From: Pseudomonas sp. A-RE-19
GTDB lineage: Bacteria > Pseudomonadota > Gammaproteobacteria > Pseudomonadales > Pseudomonadaceae
Length of the DNA stretch: 64,000 nucleotides
Assembly: GCF_019956555.1 (NCBI RefSeq)
Contig: NZ_JAHBDQ010000018.1
Span: forward strand, 1-64,000
Reading direction: 5' to 3'
Under the pieces are notes generated by a model, which was not told the DNA's origin, ran no database searches, and saw only the letters and a program-made list of their open reading frames with translations. The first letter of the stretch is position 1. Each line of letters begins with the position of its first letter. Both the position numbers and the translations under genes were made by a program. Positions 24,517 through 33,962 of the stretch are shown in pieces.

Positions 24517-26181
24517 GTGGAACGCGAATACATGGAATTCGACGTGGTCATCGTCGGTGCCGGCCCCGCTGGCCTGTCCGCCGCCTGCCGTTTGAAGCAG
24601 AAGGCCGCCGAAGCCGGTAAGGAAATCAGCGTCTGCGTGGTCGAAAAAGGCTCCGAAGTCGGCGCTCACATCCTGTCCGGTGCGGTGTTCGAACCACGGG
24701 CCCTGAACGAACTGTTCCCTGGCTGGAAAGAACTCGGCGCGCCGCTGAATACGCCCGTCACACGCGATGACATCTTCGTTCTGAAAAACGCCGACAGCGC
24801 GCAGAAGATTCCTGACCTCTTTGTGCCCAAGACCATGCACAACGAAGGCAACTACATCATTTCCCTGGGCAACCTGTGCCGCTGGCTGGCCCAGCAGGCC
24901 GAGAACCTGGGCGTGGAAATCTACCCGGGCTTCGCCGCCCAGGAAGCCCTGTTCGACGAGAACGGCGTGGTTCGCGGGATCATCACCGGCGACCTGGGTG
25001 TTGACCGTGAAGGCCATCCGAAAGAAGGCTTGTACACCCCGGGCATGGAACTGCGTGCCAAATACACGCTGTTCGCCGAAGGTTGCCGCGGCCATATCGG
25101 CAAGCAACTGATCAAGCGTTTCAATCTCGACAGTGAGGCCGACGCGCAGCACTACGGCATCGGTCTGAAAGAAATCTGGGAAATCGACGAGGCTTTGCAC
25201 CAGCCAGGCCTGGTGGTTCACACCGCCGGTTGGCCGCTGGACATCATGGGCACCGAGAACACCGGTGGCTCGTTCCTCTATCACCTGGAAAACAACCAGG
25301 TGGTGGTCGGTCTGATCGTCGACCTTTCCTACAGCAACACTTTCCTGTCGCCATTCGACGAGTTCCAGCGCCTCAAGCACCACCCGGTGCTCAAGCAATA
25401 CCTGGAAGGCGGCAAGCGCATCAGCTACGGCGCACGTGCATTGGCCAAGGGTGGTATCAATTCGCTGCCGAAGATGGTCTTCAAGGGCGGTGCACTGATT
25501 GGTTGCGACCTGGGTACCATGAACGTGGCCAAGATCAAAGGCAGCCACACCGCGATGAAGTCCGGCATGCTCGCCGCAGACGCCGTGGCCGACGCGCTGT
25601 TCGCCGATCTGGACGGCACGCAAGAGCTGACCACTTACGTCGACGCCTTCAAGAAGAGCTGGCTCTATGACGAATTGTTCGCCAGCCGCAACTTCGGCCC
25701 GGCGATGCACAAATTCGGCCCGATACTCGGCGCGGCGTTCAACTACATCGACCAGAACTGGTTCGGCGGCAAACTGCCGTTCACCCTGCACGACACCAAG
25801 CCGGATTACGCTTGCCTGAAACTGGCGGCCGACTGCAAGAAGATCGACTACCCGAAACCGGACGGCAAGATCAGCTTCGACAAACTCAGCTCGGTGTTCA
25901 TCTCCGGTACCAACCACGAAGAAGAGCAGCCGTGCCACCTGAAGCTGACCGATCCGAGCATTCCGATCGGCAAGAACCTGCCGCTGTACGATGAGCCCGC
26001 CCAGCGCTACTGCCCGGCCGGCGTATACGAAGTGGTAACCCAGGAAGACGGTGAGAAGCGCTTCCAGATCAACGCCCAGAACTGCGTTCACTGCAAGACC
26101 TGCGACATCAAGGATCCTGCACAGAACATCACCTGGGTGGCGCCGGAAGGCTCTGGCGGCCCGACTTATCCGAACATGTAA
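24517..26181 (+). CDS. etfD: Electron transfer flavoprotein-ubiquinone oxidoreductase
   Basis: 554 residues. FAD motif VIVGAGPAGLSAACRL near residue 10, the ubiquinone/membrane-contact region in the middle, and C-terminal cysteines for one 4Fe-4S cluster (YCPAGVYEVV, then CVHCKTCDIKDP). Passes electrons from reduced EtfBA to the quinone pool at the inner membrane. The start is GTG 24517, well placed after TAGGAGATA; the ATG five codons later lacks a good site. Divergent from etfBA. Confidence 0.96.
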   Translation: MEREYMEFDVVIVGAGPAGLSAACRLKQKAAEAGKEISVCVVEKGSEVGAHILSGAVFEPRALNELFPGWKELGAPLNTPVTRDDIFVLKNADSAQKIPDLFVPKTMHNEGNYIISLGNLCRWLAQQAENLGVEIYPGFAAQEALFDENGVVRGIITGDLGVDREGHPKEGLYTPGMELRAKYTLFAEGCRGHIGKQLIKRFNLDSEADAQHYGIGLKEIWEIDEALHQPGLVVHTAGWPLDIMGTENTGGSFLYHLENNQVVVGLIVDLSYSNTFLSPFDEFQRLKHHPVLKQYLEGGKRISYGARALAKGGINSLPKMVFKGGALIGCDLGTMNVAKIKGSHTAMKSGMLAADAVADALFADLDGTQELTTYVDAFKKSWLYDELFASRNFGPAMHKFGPILGAAFNYIDQNWFGGKLPFTLHDTKPDYACLKLAADCKKIDYPKPDGKISFDKLSSVFISGTNHEEEQPCHLKLTDPSIPIGKNLPLYDEPAQRYCPAGVYEVVTQEDGEKRFQINAQNCVHCKTCDIKDPAQNITWVAPEGSGGPTYPNM

Positions 26182-26199
26182 GTCGAATCGCTGAACATC

Positions 26200-26226
26200 A
26201 AGGCTCCCGAAATGGGGGCCTTTTTG
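26200..26226 (+). terminator. Terminator of etfD
   Basis: AAGGCTCCC-GAAAT-GGGGGCCTTTTTG: GC stem followed by five T, 20 bp after the etfD stop. Confidence 0.8.
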
Positions 26227-26258
26227 TTGCCTGCCATTCAAGCGTCAACACAAGACCT

Positions 26259-26348
26259 TGTAGGAGCGGGCTTGCCCGCGATGACGGTCTATCATCCAAC
26301 ATTAAAGTCGACTGACCCACTGCAATCGCGGGCAAGCCCGCTCCCACA
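26259..26348. repeat. REP inverted pair (GAGCGGGCTTGCCCGCGAT type)
   Basis: TGTAGGAGCGGGCTTGCCCG and its inverted copy ATCGCGGGCAAGCCCGCTCC flank ~45 bp. It lies between the convergent etfD and AraC-type genes. Confidence 0.85.
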
Positions 26349-26362
26349 GCGATTGTGTTATC

Positions 26363-27253
26363 TCAAGCAGCGCGCTCATCCCCGGGATTGCGCTCAAAGT
26401 AACGCTTGTACTCCCGACTGAACTGCGACGTGCTCTGATACCCCACCCGATGCGCCACCTGAGCCACGCCCAGGCCTTCGCCCAGCAACAACTGCTGAGC
26501 CCTGAGCAAACGCAAACGCTTCAAATACTGCACTGGCGACAACAAAGTGCTGCGTTTGAAATGCTCATGAAACGTCGACGCGCTCATGTTCGCGCAACTG
26601 GCCAGGGTCTCGACGTTCAGCGGCTCGGTGTAATGCGCGTGCAGATGACTCAGGGACGCCGCGATCCGGGCGAACTGCCCCTGTTGTTCCACCAGCGCCC
26701 GCAACACATCGGCTTGCGGCCCCCGCAACGCCACGAACAACAATTCACGCAAGCGCGCCGGGCCCATGATCTGGCACTCCAGCGGATCGTGCAGGCAGCG
26801 CAACAACCGTTCCACGCAACCGCGCATGGCATCGTCGAGCACTGCCGAGGTCATGGACTCGGGTGTCTGCGCAGGAACAGTGCGCCCCGGCGACAATCCC
26901 ATGGCCAGCACCAACTCACCGAGCATCACCCGGTCAATGGCGATGGAAACGCCCAGCATCGGGCCATCTGGAGCCGAAAACGTCTCGCATTCGAAGGGTA
27001 CCGGCAACGCCTGAATCAGGTAATGCCCGGCACCATATTCAAGCGTACGAGGGCCCAGATAGGCCAACTTGCTGCCTTGGGCGATGATGACCAGGCTTGG
27101 CTCGTAGATTTGCGGGCCACGGGCCACATCACAACTGGCCCGCAAAACCTGCACCCCCGGCAATGCGGTGGGTGCGAAACCATCGCGAACAGTCAGCGGC
27201 TGAATCAGCGAAACCAGGGTGGCATTGGCATCGAGATGACGGGTCAACAACAT
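26363..27253 (-). CDS. AraC-family transcriptional regulator
   Basis: 296 residues. The N-terminal AraC_N-type sensor half (about 20-180) is followed by a C-terminal pair of helix-turn-helix motifs (ASCANMSASTFHEHFKR and AQVAHRVGYQSTSQFSREYKRYF). Divergent from the alcohol dehydrogenase gene 218 bp away, a common pairing in Pseudomonas, so it probably controls that gene. I chose ATG 27253 (MLLTRHLDANATL) preceded by GAGCTCCC. The frame stays open for 77 more codons upstream through a 12-bp tandem repeat, which I treat as leader. Confidence 0.85.
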   Translation of the reverse strand: MLLTRHLDANATLVSLIQPLTVRDGFAPTALPGVQVLRASCDVARGPQIYEPSLVIIAQGSKLAYLGPRTLEYGAGHYLIQALPVPFECETFSAPDGPMLGVSIAIDRVMLGELVLAMGLSPGRTVPAQTPESMTSAVLDDAMRGCVERLLRCLHDPLECQIMGPARLRELLFVALRGPQADVLRALVEQQGQFARIAASLSHLHAHYTEPLNVETLASCANMSASTFHEHFKRSTLLSPVQYLKRLRLLRAQQLLLGEGLGVAQVAHRVGYQSTSQFSREYKRYFERNPGDERAA

Positions 27254-27264
27254 GAGGGAGCTCT

Positions 27265-27312
27265 TCACAAAAGAAGTCACAAAAGAAGTCACAAAAAAAG
27301 TCGCGAAAAAAG
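27265..27312. repeat. 12-bp tandem repeat, four copies, upstream of the AraC gene
   Basis: TCACAAAAGAAG twice exact, then TCACAAAAAAAG and TCGCGAAAAAAG. The array lies 11 bp upstream of the AraC-type start codon, inside its leader on the minus strand. The period is a multiple of three, so the frame remains open through it. Confidence 0.85.
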
Positions 27313-27470
27313 GGATGAAAGCATCATCGCAGGTCTGAACGCCAATGCGACCCATCAACGGTGCATGCCGGAGGATTAGGCATGACACCCGGAGGAATCG
27401 CCATGGCCGGTAACCCGTGCGGCGCCCAGAATGGCTCGCCTCACCTGTCACTGCTTTTGCGAGGTTCACC

Positions 27471-28523
27471 ATGTACACCGCCATCGGATACGCCGCTCAG
27501 TCAGCCACCACTCCCCTCGCCCCGATGAAATTCGAACGCCGCAGCCCGCGCGCCGACGACGTTGCGATCGACATTCTCTACTGCGGCGTCTGCCATTCCG
27601 ACATCCATCAGGCACGCAACGAGTGGGGCATTGCGGTTTACCCACTGATGCCTGGTCACGAGATCGTCGGAAAAGTGACCGCCGTTGGTGCGAATGTGAC
27701 CCAACACAAAGTCGGCGATCTGGTCGGGGTCGGCTGCATGGTCGACTCGTGCCGCCACTGCGAAGCCTGCAAGGCGGATCTGGAGCAATACTGCCTGGAA
27801 GGTCCGACCATGACGTATGCCACCCCGGACCGGGTCGATGGCAGCAACACCATGGGCGGTTACTCCGACAGCATCGTGGTCAGCGAGCACTTTGTCGTGC
27901 GCATCCCGGAGAAACTCGACCCGGCCAGCGCCGCGCCGATTCTGTGTGCCGGCATCACCACCTACTCGCCGCTCAAGCACTACGGCGTCAAAGCAGGCGA
28001 CAAGGTCGGGATTCTCGGCATGGGTGGCCTCGGCCACATGGGCATCAAGTTCGCCAAGGCAATGGGTGCTGAAGTGACGTTGTTCACCCGCTCGGCGAGC
28101 AAGGCTGAAGAAGGTCGTCGTCAGGGCGCGGACCACGTGATCGTGTCCACCGATGCGGAACAGATGAAAGCTGCCGCCGGGCATTTCGACTTCCTGCTGG
28201 ACACTATTCCGGTGCAGCACGACCTCAACCCCTACCTCGATACGCTGCGTTTCGACGGCGTACACATTCTGGTGGGTTTGATTGAACCGGTCGATCCACC
28301 GGTCCACGCGGCCAAACTGGTATTGGGTCGTCGTGTGCTGGCCGGCTCGCTGATCGGCGGCATTGCCGAAACCCAGGAAGTGCTGGATTTCTGCGCCGAA
28401 CACGGCATCACCTGCGACATCGAAATGCTCGACATCCGCCAGATCAACGAGGCTTACGCCCGCATGATTGCCGGTGACGTGAAGTACCGCTTCGTGATCG
28501 ACATGGCGACGCTGAAAGTCTGA
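27471..28523 (+). CDS. Zinc-dependent NAD(P) alcohol dehydrogenase (YahK/CAD type)
   Basis: 350 residues of the medium-chain dehydrogenase family. Catalytic zinc site CGVCHSDIH and GHE(IVG); structural zinc cysteines in CRHCEACKADLEQYC; cofactor motif GMGGLGHMG. These enzymes reduce a broad range of aldehydes, usually with NADPH. ATG 27471 follows GAGGTTCACC and starts MYTAIGYAAQ. Convergent with the IclR gene, 15 bp apart, with no clear terminator. Confidence 0.92.
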   Translation: MYTAIGYAAQSATTPLAPMKFERRSPRADDVAIDILYCGVCHSDIHQARNEWGIAVYPLMPGHEIVGKVTAVGANVTQHKVGDLVGVGCMVDSCRHCEACKADLEQYCLEGPTMTYATPDRVDGSNTMGGYSDSIVVSEHFVVRIPEKLDPASAAPILCAGITTYSPLKHYGVKAGDKVGILGMGGLGHMGIKFAKAMGAEVTLFTRSASKAEEGRRQGADHVIVSTDAEQMKAAAGHFDFLLDTIPVQHDLNPYLDTLRFDGVHILVGLIEPVDPPVHAAKLVLGRRVLAGSLIGGIAETQEVLDFCAEHGITCDIEMLDIRQINEAYARMIAGDVKYRFVIDMATLKV

Positions 28524-28538
28524 TCAGACCCGCTCGAC

Positions 28539-29342
28539 TTATACCTTCAAGCCGAGCTCCGCCGACAGCCGGGCTGTGACTCCTTTGATCAGGGGAATCA
28601 GCTCGGCCATTTTTTCCAGCGGCATGTAGGGCACGGTGCTGGCGATGCTGATACCGGCGACGATGCGCTTGCTGGCGTCACGAATCGGCGCCGCCACGCA
28701 GCGGATCGACGGTTCGTTGTCTTCCAGGTCGAAGGCGTATCCACCGGCCACGTATTCGATCATGCGCTGTTGAAACTGCTCCCAGGATTGCTCCGGGTGC
28801 TGCGGCCAGAACTGATTTTTCCCACCCACCGGCAAGCTGACTTCGTACAGCCGTTGCCACTCTTCCTGCGAGTCATCGAGCATCAACGCCTTACCGATGC
28901 CGGTACGCGCCAATGGCATGCGATGGCCGACCCGCGAGCGCATTTCCGGACCGTTGCGTCCTGGATTCTTGAGCAGGTACAGCACCTCGTCACCTTCGCG
29001 AATCGCCAGGTGAATGGTGTCGCCGGTCAACGCCGACAACTCATCCAGATACGGCCCGGCCAACGTCACCAGCGGCAGCTCTTCACGTGCCTGGAAACCC
29101 AGCTCGATCAGTTTCGGCCCCAGCAGATAACCGACTTGCGGCACCACCCGCAGATAACGCTCGTCCACCAGGCAGCTGGCCAGGCGATGGGTGGTGCTGC
29201 GCGTCGTGCCGATCAGCCGGGCAATTTCCTTGAGATCGCGGGCGCCACTGGCCACGGCCTGAACCACACCCAGGCCACGAAGCAGTGTCTGGGTGCCGGT
29301 CGGCGCGGCGTCCTTGGCGATTTTTGGGGCGTCTTCCTGCAT
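28539..29342 (-). CDS. IclR-family transcriptional regulator of the galactonate operon
   Basis: 267 residues: an N-terminal winged helix (RGLGVVQAVASGARDLKEIA, TTRSTTHRLASCLVD) and a C-terminal effector domain (about 95-265, with GLAR-like PLARTGIGKAL). It is the last gene of the dgo operon, 60 bp after the transporter, so it probably responds to D-galactonate or a pathway intermediate. The shared TCCCA-N5-TGGGA palindrome at the dgoK and SDR promoters is a candidate binding site. ATG 29342; weak ribosome site. Confidence 0.88.
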   Translation of the reverse strand: MQEDAPKIAKDAAPTGTQTLLRGLGVVQAVASGARDLKEIARLIGTTRSTTHRLASCLVDERYLRVVPQVGYLLGPKLIELGFQAREELPLVTLAGPYLDELSALTGDTIHLAIREGDEVLYLLKNPGRNGPEMRSRVGHRMPLARTGIGKALMLDDSQEEWQRLYEVSLPVGGKNQFWPQHPEQSWEQFQQRMIEYVAGGYAFDLEDNEPSIRCVAAPIRDASKRIVAGISIASTVPYMPLEKMAELIPLIKGVTARLSAELGLKV

Positions 29343-29402
29343 ATCCAGCCTTTACCGTTGAGCGAGTGAACGGGCGGCATTATGGTCGCCCGACGGCTGC
29401 GA

Positions 29403-30713
29403 CTACAACTTGATACGCTCGACCTTGCCCACCAGCAACACGTAGGAAAGCGCACCCAACAACGCCAGAACCGAGATATAGGTAATCGCTGGGGCAAACG
29501 AATCACCGGAGGCGAGGAAACCGATGACGATCGGTGTGGTAATCGCCGCCAGGTTGCCGATGAAATTGAACACGCCACCGGTCAGTCCAAGCAACCGCGC
29601 CGGGGCCAGGGTCGACACCAGCGACCAGGTGATCGAGGCCAGGCCATTGCCGAAGAAGGCCAGTGCGAGGAAGGCAATCACCAGCGGCGTCGACTCGACG
29701 AAGTTGGCGCCGATGATCGAGGTGGAAATCAGCAGGCCGCCAATGATCGGCAACTTGCGGGCGAAACCCACCGTATAGCCGCGACGGATCAAAAAGTCCG
29801 AGAAGAACCCCGAACACAGCACGCCAACGAAGGCCGCCAGAAACGGTAGCGATGCCAGCAAGCCAGACTTGATGAAGTCCATGCCGCGATATTTCACCAG
29901 GTACGTCGGGAACCACGTCAGAAAAAACCACAAGGTCGAATTGAGGCAAAACTGGCCGAGGTAAATGCCCCACAACTTGCGCTTGCTCAGGACAATCCCG
30001 AGATCGACCCAGCTGAATTTCGCCTTGGCCTTCGCGGTTTCAGCCTGGATATCCACCAGCCCGCCACCCTCGCGGATCAATTCGATTTCAGCGTCATTGG
30101 CGCCCTTGAAATCCCGTGGTTCGCGATACACCGCGTACCAGATCACCGCCCAGATAATGCCCACCACGCCGGTGCTGACAAACACCATGTGCCAGCCATA
30201 TTGGTGTTGCAGCCAGGCGAGTACCGGCGTCAGGAACGCCAGGCCGACGAACTGCCCGGAGGTGTAGAAACCAATGGCGGTGGCGCGTTCGCGCTCGGGG
30301 AACCAGGTCGTCACCACGCGGCTGTTGATCGGATAGGCCGGCGCTTCCAGGGCACCGACGGCCATGCGCAGCACGAACAGCGCGATGAAACTGGCGGCGA
30401 AGCCGAGCATCACCGTGGCCAGCGACCACAGCAGCAAGGCGACGCTATACAGAATGCGCGGCGGCACCCGATCCACCAGCCAGCCGCCGGGGATCTGCAT
30501 GGCGGCGTAGGTCCAGCCGAACGCAGAAAAGATCAGCCCGACATGGATCGGATCGATGCCCAGATCGCTGGTCAGCGCCGGAGCGGCAATGGACAGGTTG
30601 CTGCGGTCCAGGTAGTTGATCACCACGGTGATGAACAACAGGACCATGATGAAAAAACGCTTGCGACTGGGCGTCACCAACGACGCCTGCCCGGTGAGGG
30701 TTTGCGGTTGCAT
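29403..30713 (-). CDS. MFS transporter, D-galactonate/ACS family
   Basis: 436 residues, twelve predicted spans, with the anion:cation symporter signatures NYLDRSNLSIAAPAL near residue 35 and GGWLVDRVPPR after span 2. Position within dgoK-A-D-T order points to D-galactonate uptake (DgoT role). ATG 30713 follows GAGGCACCCCC. A REP doublet separates it from dgoD, so its expression may differ from the upstream genes. Confidence 0.85.
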   Translation of the reverse strand: MQPQTLTGQASLVTPSRKRFFIMVLLFITVVINYLDRSNLSIAAPALTSDLGIDPIHVGLIFSAFGWTYAAMQIPGGWLVDRVPPRILYSVALLLWSLATVMLGFAASFIALFVLRMAVGALEAPAYPINSRVVTTWFPERERATAIGFYTSGQFVGLAFLTPVLAWLQHQYGWHMVFVSTGVVGIIWAVIWYAVYREPRDFKGANDAEIELIREGGGLVDIQAETAKAKAKFSWVDLGIVLSKRKLWGIYLGQFCLNSTLWFFLTWFPTYLVKYRGMDFIKSGLLASLPFLAAFVGVLCSGFFSDFLIRRGYTVGFARKLPIIGGLLISTSIIGANFVESTPLVIAFLALAFFGNGLASITWSLVSTLAPARLLGLTGGVFNFIGNLAAITTPIVIGFLASGDSFAPAITYISVLALLGALSYVLLVGKVERIKL

Positions 30714-30790
30714 GGGGGGTGCCTCTTCTTATGTTTATTGAGGTCGTGGAACGAACATGAACGCGGATCTCCTCTGCCTGGAGATCAAAC

Positions 30791-30881
30791 CTGTGGGAGC
30801 GAGCCTGCTCGCGATGGCGTCTTGTCAGTCACATCAATGTCGGATGTACCGCCATCATCGCGAGCAGGCTCGCTCCCACAG
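30791..30881. repeat. REP inverted pair within the dgo operon
   Basis: GTGGGAGCGAGCCTGCTCGC and inverted GCGAGCAGGCTCGCTCCCAC around ~50 bp, lying between the dgoD stop and the transporter start. Confidence 0.87.
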
Positions 30882-30903
30882 GGGGCGGTGTTGTGTCAGC
30901 CAC

Positions 30904-32052
30904 TCACCACTCGGCAAAGCTGCCATCGGCATGACGCCAGATCGGGTTGCGCCAGCGGTGGCCGACGGCGGCGCGTTCGATCACGTATTCCTCGTTGATC
31001 TCGATGCCCAGGCCCGGGCCGTTGGGGATTTTGACGAAGCCCTTGTCGTAGTCGAACACCCGTGGATCCTTCACATAATCGAGCAGGTCATTGCTCTCGT
31101 TGTAGTGAATGCCCAGGCTCTGTTCCTGGATGAACGCGTTGTAGCAAACCGCATCCAGTTGCAGGCACGCCGCCAGGGCAATCGGGCCCAACGGGCAATG
31201 CAGCGCCAGTGCCACGTCGTAGGCTTCGGCCATGTTGGCGATCTTGCGGGTTTCGGTGATGCCGCCTGCGTGGGAGGCATCCGGCTGGATGATGTCGACG
31301 TAGCCTTCGCTGAGCACCCGCTTGAAGTCCCAACGCGAGAACAACCGCTCGCCGAGGGCAATCGGTGTGCTGGTCAGCGGCGCCAGTTCTTTCAGCGCTT
31401 CGTAGTTTTCGCTGAGCACCGGCTCTTCAATGAACATCAGTTTGTACGGATCGAGTTCCTTCATCAGCACCTTGGCCATGGGCTTGTGCACCCGACCATG
31501 GAAGTCCACGCCGATGCCGACATTCGGGCCGACCGCATCGCGCACGGCGGCGACGTTGGCCAGGGCCAGGTCGACCTTCTCGAAGGAATCAAGGAATTGC
31601 AGTTCTTCGGTGCCATTCATTTTCACCGCTGTGAAACCACGGCTGACCGCTTCTTTCGCAGCGCGTGCGGTGTCCGCCGGGCGATCACCACCGATCCACG
31701 AATAAACGCGGATCTTGTCCCGCACCTGACCACCCAACAGATCGCTGACCGACACCCCCAGGGCCTTGCCCTTGATGTCCCACAACGCCTGGTCGATGCC
31801 GGCCAGGGCGCTCATGTGGATCGCGCCGCCCCGGTAGAAGCCGCCACGGTAGAGCACGGTCCAGATGTCTTCGATGTTGCGTGGGTCTTTGCCGATCAGG
31901 TAGTCGGACAATTCCTCAACCGCAGCAGCGACAGTGTGCGCGCGGCCTTCGACCACGGGCTCACCCCAACCGGTCACGCCCTCGTCGGTTTCGATTTTGA
32001 GGAAGCACCAGCGCGGCGGAACGATGAAGGTAGTGAGTTTGGTGATTTTCAT
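30904..32052 (-). CDS. dgoD: D-galactonate dehydratase
   Basis: 382 residues, the standard length. Enolase superfamily: [14 protein letters not shown] and [15 protein letters not shown] supply metal and acid ligands, and [10 protein letters not shown] and [18 protein letters not shown] are typical of galactonate dehydratases. Converts D-galactonate to 2-dehydro-3-deoxy-D-galactonate. ATG 32052 ([15 protein letters not shown]). AATAAAAA, a possible Crc/Hfq motif, lies ~14-21 bp upstream of it. Third in dgoK-dgoA-dgoD-transporter-iclR. Confidence 0.95.
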   Translation of the reverse strand: MKITKLTTFIVPPRWCFLKIETDEGVTGWGEPVVEGRAHTVAAAVEELSDYLIGKDPRNIEDIWTVLYRGGFYRGGAIHMSALAGIDQALWDIKGKALGVSVSDLLGGQVRDKIRVYSWIGGDRPADTARAAKEAVSRGFTAVKMNGTEELQFLDSFEKVDLALANVAAVRDAVGPNVGIGVDFHGRVHKPMAKVLMKELDPYKLMFIEEPVLSENYEALKELAPLTSTPIALGERLFSRWDFKRVLSEGYVDIIQPDASHAGGITETRKIANMAEAYDVALALHCPLGPIALAACLQLDAVCYNAFIQEQSLGIHYNESNDLLDYVKDPRVFDYDKGFVKIPNGPGLGIEINEEYVIERAAVGHRWRNPIWRHADGSFAEW

Positions 32053-32116
32053 CTCTCGTACTCTCTTTTTATTAATGCAGCTCTTATAGATGCAGCGCTC
32101 ACAGCGCCAAAAAGTC

Positions 32117-32737
32117 TTAACGCAGAGCGTTCCATGCAGCGACATACGCCTTGGCGTTTACTGCCACTTCCTCAGGTGTCATGCCCGGTTTGAACAACCC
32201 GGACCCGAGGCCGAAACCTTTGACGCCGGCCTCGACAAACACCTGCATGTTGTCCGGCGTAATCCCGCCCACCGGCACCAGCACCGTCCCTGCCGGCAAC
32301 ACCGCCAGCCAGGCTTTCACAACGGCGGGCCCCATTTGTTCGGCCGGGAACATCTTCAGCACATCCGCCCCTTCGGCCAATGCTGCAAAGGCTTCGGTCG
32401 GCGTCGCCACGCCCGGCGACAGAAACAGCCCTGCGGCCTTCGCCGCGCGCAACACCTTGGCATCGCTGTGGGGCATGACGATCACCTGGCCACCCGCCGC
32501 TTTCACTTGCTCAACCTGTTCCGGCGTCAACACCGTGCCCGCACCGATCAGGCAATCGGCGGGTAAGGTACTGCGCAGGATGCGGATACTTTCGTACGGC
32601 TCGGGGGAATTAAGCGGCACTTCGATGACGCGAAATCCGGCCGAATACAGGACTTCGCCGACGGCTGCCGCTTCTTGCGGACGCAGGCCACGCAGGATCG
32701 CGATCAGACCGTTTTGTGCCAGTGCTTGCTTGAGCAT
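32117..32737 (-). CDS. dgoA: 2-dehydro-3-deoxy-6-phosphogalactonate aldolase
   Basis: 206-residue class I KDPG-type aldolase with [13 protein letters not shown] (contains the conserved motif before the Schiff-base site), [14 protein letters not shown] and [19 protein letters not shown]. Cleaves KDPGal to pyruvate and glyceraldehyde 3-phosphate. Starts 19 bp after dgoK; AGGTCTGAC-type spacing gives a reasonable ribosome site (CTGGAGGTCTGAC). Confidence 0.94.
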   Translation of the reverse strand: MLKQALAQNGLIAILRGLRPQEAAAVGEVLYSAGFRVIEVPLNSPEPYESIRILRSTLPADCLIGAGTVLTPEQVEQVKAAGGQVIVMPHSDAKVLRAAKAAGLFLSPGVATPTEAFAALAEGADVLKMFPAEQMGPAVVKAWLAVLPAGTVLVPVGGITPDNMQVFVEAGVKGFGLGSGLFKPGMTPEEVAVNAKAYVAAWNALR

Positions 32738-32756
32738 GTCAGACCTCCAGTCAGGT

Positions 32757-33749
32757 TTAACGGGATGGGGGTGTCGTGATCAGTCCGGCGGCGACCGCCA
32801 ACTGCCACAACCCGCGTTCGGTGGCCTGTTCGGCCAGGGTCACCCGGGCAAAACCGCAGGCGTCGAGTGCCCGGCTGTAGCGGGCGCAGAGTTGCGCGTT
32901 TCCGATGAGGATGATCGAGGGCAGGTGCACGCTGTTGCGCCGACGCCGCTGAACGTTGGCCAGCGCCGACAGCTCATGGCCGATCAACAGACCGGAGAGA
33001 TAGTCCGGTTGCGCGACGGCACTGAGTTCACCGGTCAGCCCCAGACTGCGGGCGCTGAACAACGTCGACAGCGGCCCGATCTCGCCGTCCGCCGACAGGG
33101 TCACCCGCACGCCACGATCAAACGCTTCGCCATCGAAGGACATGCCGCGCTGCTGAGTGCGACCGAGAATGCTGTGCTCACTGAGGACGGCGAAGATCTC
33201 GCCGGTCATGAACGTATCGAAATGCACGATGCAGCCGTCGGCCACTTCCACCCATTTCGAATGACTGCCCGGCAGGCCGATCAACAGATCGTTGCCCGTC
33301 CCGCTCGGCAGATTCTGCAATACGCCGAGGACTTGGGTTTCCTCGCCGCGCATCACGTTCGGCAAGCGCGAACGCTGAATCACGCCCGGCACGATGTGCA
33401 CATCGACACCGCGAAGACTGCGAACGGTTTGTAGGGAAGTTCCGAGATTGGCGACGTTCGCCGGCGTGTCGCAATAGGCCGCTTCGCGCCAGCCCTGAGC
33501 ACTGCCAACCATGCCGCAAGCAATCACCGGCAAATCGGGCTGCGCATCGAGCCAGTCACCGCAGGCCTCATCGAAGGCCAATTCAAAACCGTCGGCGCAT
33601 TCCTGGCCGGCGATGATTCGCGGCGTCTTGGGCAGTTGCATGATCCCGGACGACAGCGAGCGCTGTTCCAGCACCTGGCCACCGAAGCCGAGTTTGTAAG
33701 CACGTAATGAGGTTGTCCCCCAATCGAGCGCGATCAATTGCGCCAGCAT
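32757..33749 (-). CDS. dgoK: 2-dehydro-3-deoxygalactonokinase
   Basis: 330 residues. Sugar-kinase fold opening with ALDWGTTSLRAYKL and later GLPGSHSKWVEV. Phosphorylates 2-dehydro-3-deoxygalactonate at C6. First gene of the dgo operon. ATG 33749 follows CAGGTGAAGCG, itself preceded by an A-rich AAAACAAAAC run; upstream codons fall in the promoter. The promoter and start region are duplicated before the SDR gene at 45540. Confidence 0.95.
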   Translation of the reverse strand: MLAQLIALDWGTTSLRAYKLGFGGQVLEQRSLSSGIMQLPKTPRIIAGQECADGFELAFDEACGDWLDAQPDLPVIACGMVGSAQGWREAAYCDTPANVANLGTSLQTVRSLRGVDVHIVPGVIQRSRLPNVMRGEETQVLGVLQNLPSGTGNDLLIGLPGSHSKWVEVADGCIVHFDTFMTGEIFAVLSEHSILGRTQQRGMSFDGEAFDRGVRVTLSADGEIGPLSTLFSARSLGLTGELSAVAQPDYLSGLLIGHELSALANVQRRRRNSVHLPSIILIGNAQLCARYSRALDACGFARVTLAEQATERGLWQLAVAAGLITTPPSR

Positions 33750-33756
33750 CGCTTCA

Positions 33757-33771
33757 CCTGTTTTGTTTTTT
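33757..33771 (-). promoter_or_regulatory. A-rich CA motif at the dgoK ribosome binding site
   Basis: Minus strand AAAAAACAAAACAGG runs into the ribosome binding site of dgoK. A-rich stretches with AAN periodicity at this place are typical Hfq/Crc targets in Pseudomonas. The same run occurs at 45708-45723. Confidence 0.45.
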
Positions 33772-33788
33772 GGCAGTGAGTGAGCTGG

Positions 33789-33847
33789 ACTATAAACCTG
33801 AACGAAGGAATATCTCAATATATAAATATCAATCCCACATAATGGGA
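33789..33847 (-). promoter_or_regulatory. dgoK promoter and upstream palindrome
   Basis: On the minus strand: palindrome TCCCA-N5-TGGGA (33833-33847), then TTGAGA (33813-33818) as -35, an 18-bp spacer and TATAGT (33789-33794) as -10. The palindrome centre is near -58 relative to the expected start, a place more usual for an activator. All elements and their spacing recur at 45744-45812. Confidence 0.65.
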
Positions 33848-33853
33848 GGTGGC

Positions 33854-33957
33854 AAAAAAATCGCAGCCTTCGGCAGCTCCTACAGATTCGATGTACGACG
33901 CAATATCGCGGTCGAACACAATCCCGTGCAGGAGCTGCCAAAGGCTGCGATCTTTTA
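33854..33957. repeat. REP inverted pair (GTAGGAGCTGCCGAAGGC type)
   Basis: AAAAAATCGCAGCCTTCGGC, then CAGCTCCTACA, with inverted GCAGGAGCTGCCAAAGGC and TGCGATCTTTT. It fills the space between the dgoK promoter and the stop of the GNAT gene. Confidence 0.82.
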
Positions 33958-33962
33958 GGGGA

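Noticed and set aside
24478..26241. 587-codon minus-strand frame opposite etfD
   Set aside because: Mirror of a conserved FAD/Fe-S enzyme and without domain signals.
27254..27484. 77-codon N-terminal extension of the AraC regulator
   Set aside because: The open frame runs through the 12-bp tandem repeat and would encode Phe/Val/Thr/Ser repeats; it overlaps the start of the divergent dehydrogenase gene and has no family similarity, whereas ATG 27253 has a ribosome site.
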